In this document: positions 13,346 to 14,101 of the stretch, one piece after another
Layout: every line of letters begins with the position of its first letter
Numbering within the stretch: the first letter of the stretch is position 1
NCBI GenBank assembly: GCA_023415715.1
Contig: JAEZJP010000012.1
Location: forward strand, 1-14,101
Length of the DNA: 14,101 bases
From: Bacillota bacterium
Lineage (GTDB): Bacteria > Bacillota > Clostridia > Christensenellales > Aristaeellaceae
Reading direction: 5' to 3'
Notes under the pieces: model-generated
Told to the model about the DNA's origin: nothing
Databases searched by the model: none
Seen by the model: only the letters and a program-made list of their open reading frames with translations
Program-made: the position numbers and the translations under genes

Positions 13346-14101
13346 ATGAAAGAAGAAATTCTGGCTCTGCTCAAAAACGAAGGCATTGCATTGGAGCCGT
13401 ACGAAATAGCGGAAAGGCTGGATGCCGACAGCGAAGATGTAACCGCCCAGCTTAAGCTGTTGGCCGGGGAAGGCAGTGTTGTCGCAACAAAAAAGGGAAG
13501 GTATGCCGTCCCACGGTCACTGGGGCTTGTCGCCGCCCGGGTAACTGTACTTCGCAACGGCATGCTCACAGCCCGGCCGCAGGATTCGGGCGACAGCATG
13601 AAGCTTCGGCCGCACGTAAGGCTTCAATGCCTCTACGATGACATTATCCTCGTTAAGCCGGAGGATTACGACAGCGTAGGGCAGCGCTGGTGCAGCCTCA
13701 TTTCCATTGTCAGGCGCGCCCATGAAACCTTCAGCGCCGTCCTTTATGAAAGCAATCAGCCAGACCCGTATGAAAGGCTGCGCGCCCAGGGGAAAGCGCG
13801 CAAAAAAGGCAAGCAGGTTCCAAGTGAACCTGCTGCCACAGCCAAACCCTATGACAACCGCATCGCCTTTACGGTGAATGTGGAAGGCGACCTGATGGGT
13901 GCCAAGAACGGCGATATGGTCGCTCTTCAAACAGTGTCCTGGCCGGAGTATGACAAGCCTCTCACCGCCCGGATCCTGCGCGTGATGGGTGAAGCGGAAA
14001 TGCTTCCCGTGCAATTGAAGGCTATCGCCGAGGATCATGGCTTTGTCTCGGCATTCGATGAGCAGGTGGTTGAGATTGCAGCAACGTATCCCGGCGGCGT
14101 T
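13346..14101 (+). CDS. rnr: Ribonuclease R (VacB/RNase II family), N-terminal part
   Basis: RNase R is a 3'-to-5' exoribonuclease that degrades structured RNA and assists trans-translation. The frame opens at ATG 13346-13348, behind AGGTAGGA, and stays open for 252 codons to the window edge; full proteins are about 700-800 residues. Residues 1-55 form a winged-helix domain (MKEEILALLKNEGIALEPYEI, IAERL..., GEGSVVATKKGRYAVP). Two OB-like cold-shock regions follow, about 58-135 and 170-220, the second with AFTVNVEGDLMGAKNGDMVAL. Residues 229-246 (LKAIAEDHGF...FDEQVVEIA) match the linker before the catalytic domain. The catalytic Asp cluster lies outside. A KARKKGKQ basic stretch at 159-165 separates the OB regions. 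Confidence 0.88.
   Translation, partial: MKEEILALLKNEGIALEPYEIAERLDADSEDVTAQLKLLAGEGSVVATKKGRYAVPRSLGLVAARVTVLRNGMLTARPQDSGDSMKLRPHVRLQCLYDDIILVKPEDYDSVGQRWCSLISIVRRAHETFSAVLYESNQPDPYERLRAQGKARKKGKQVPSEPAATAKPYDNRIAFTVNVEGDLMGAKNGDMVALQTVSWPEYDKPLTARILRVMGEAEMLPVQLKAIAEDHGFVSAFDEQVVEIAATYPGGV

Noticed and set aside
1..14101. CRISPR array, toxin-antitoxin pair or prophage module
   Set aside because: I saw no evenly spaced short repeats, no paired small toxin/antitoxin genes and no phage structural or integrase genes in either strand.

Overview
The window looks like chromosomal DNA of a low-to-mid GC Gram-positive bacterium of the Bacillota, probably the Clostridia. The evidence is strong AGGAGG-type ribosome binding sites, half of a CIRCE heat-shock operator in front of htpG, and a sugar transporter of the LplB/YtcP type without its own ATPase. 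I cannot name the species from sequence alone.

Layout. (1) 1-2190: htpG (Hsp90) on the + strand, with a half CIRCE element and a sigma-A-like promoter. It is followed by a GC-rich double-hairpin element and an intrinsic terminator. (2) 2200-4440: a disturbed, more AT-rich stretch. It holds a small membrane protein gene broken by a frameshift, a 46-codon remnant of a phosphotransferase gene, a small four-helix membrane protein with two heme-b-type histidine pairs, and the 3' part of an IS transposase. (3) 4442-7443, minus strand: an intact APH-fold phosphotransferase whose 3' end is the source or sister of the remnant, a small protein of unknown function, a cysteine-rich protein, and a HAD hydrolase. 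(4) 7452-13071, minus strand: a three-gene sugar ABC transporter operon (permease, permease, binding protein) with a strong promoter, a leader of about 230 nt and a clear terminator. (5) 13346 to the end, plus strand: the N-terminal third or so of an RNase R-type exoribonuclease, cut by the window edge.

The most unusual item is the first permease of the transporter operon. It has 855 codons, although the family is normally about 300. The last 300 residues are an ordinary LplB/UgpA-type permease. The first ~550 residues are three diverged copies of a four-helix membrane module, each starting with an 'LLxP(F/V)' helix and an outside loop carrying an '(S/T)G-aromatic/hydrophobic-x-L' motif. The binding protein of the same operon has a signal peptide but no lipobox cysteine. 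This raises the inference, not proof, that the extra membrane module helps to hold the binding protein at the membrane.

Secondary items are the 155-bp diverged direct repeat that brackets the cytochrome-like gene and IS remnant, the minimal diheme cytochrome b-like protein itself, a 22-bp perfect palindrome next to a 72-bp inverted repeat in front of the phosphotransferase gene, and a hairpin that overlaps a ribosome binding site.
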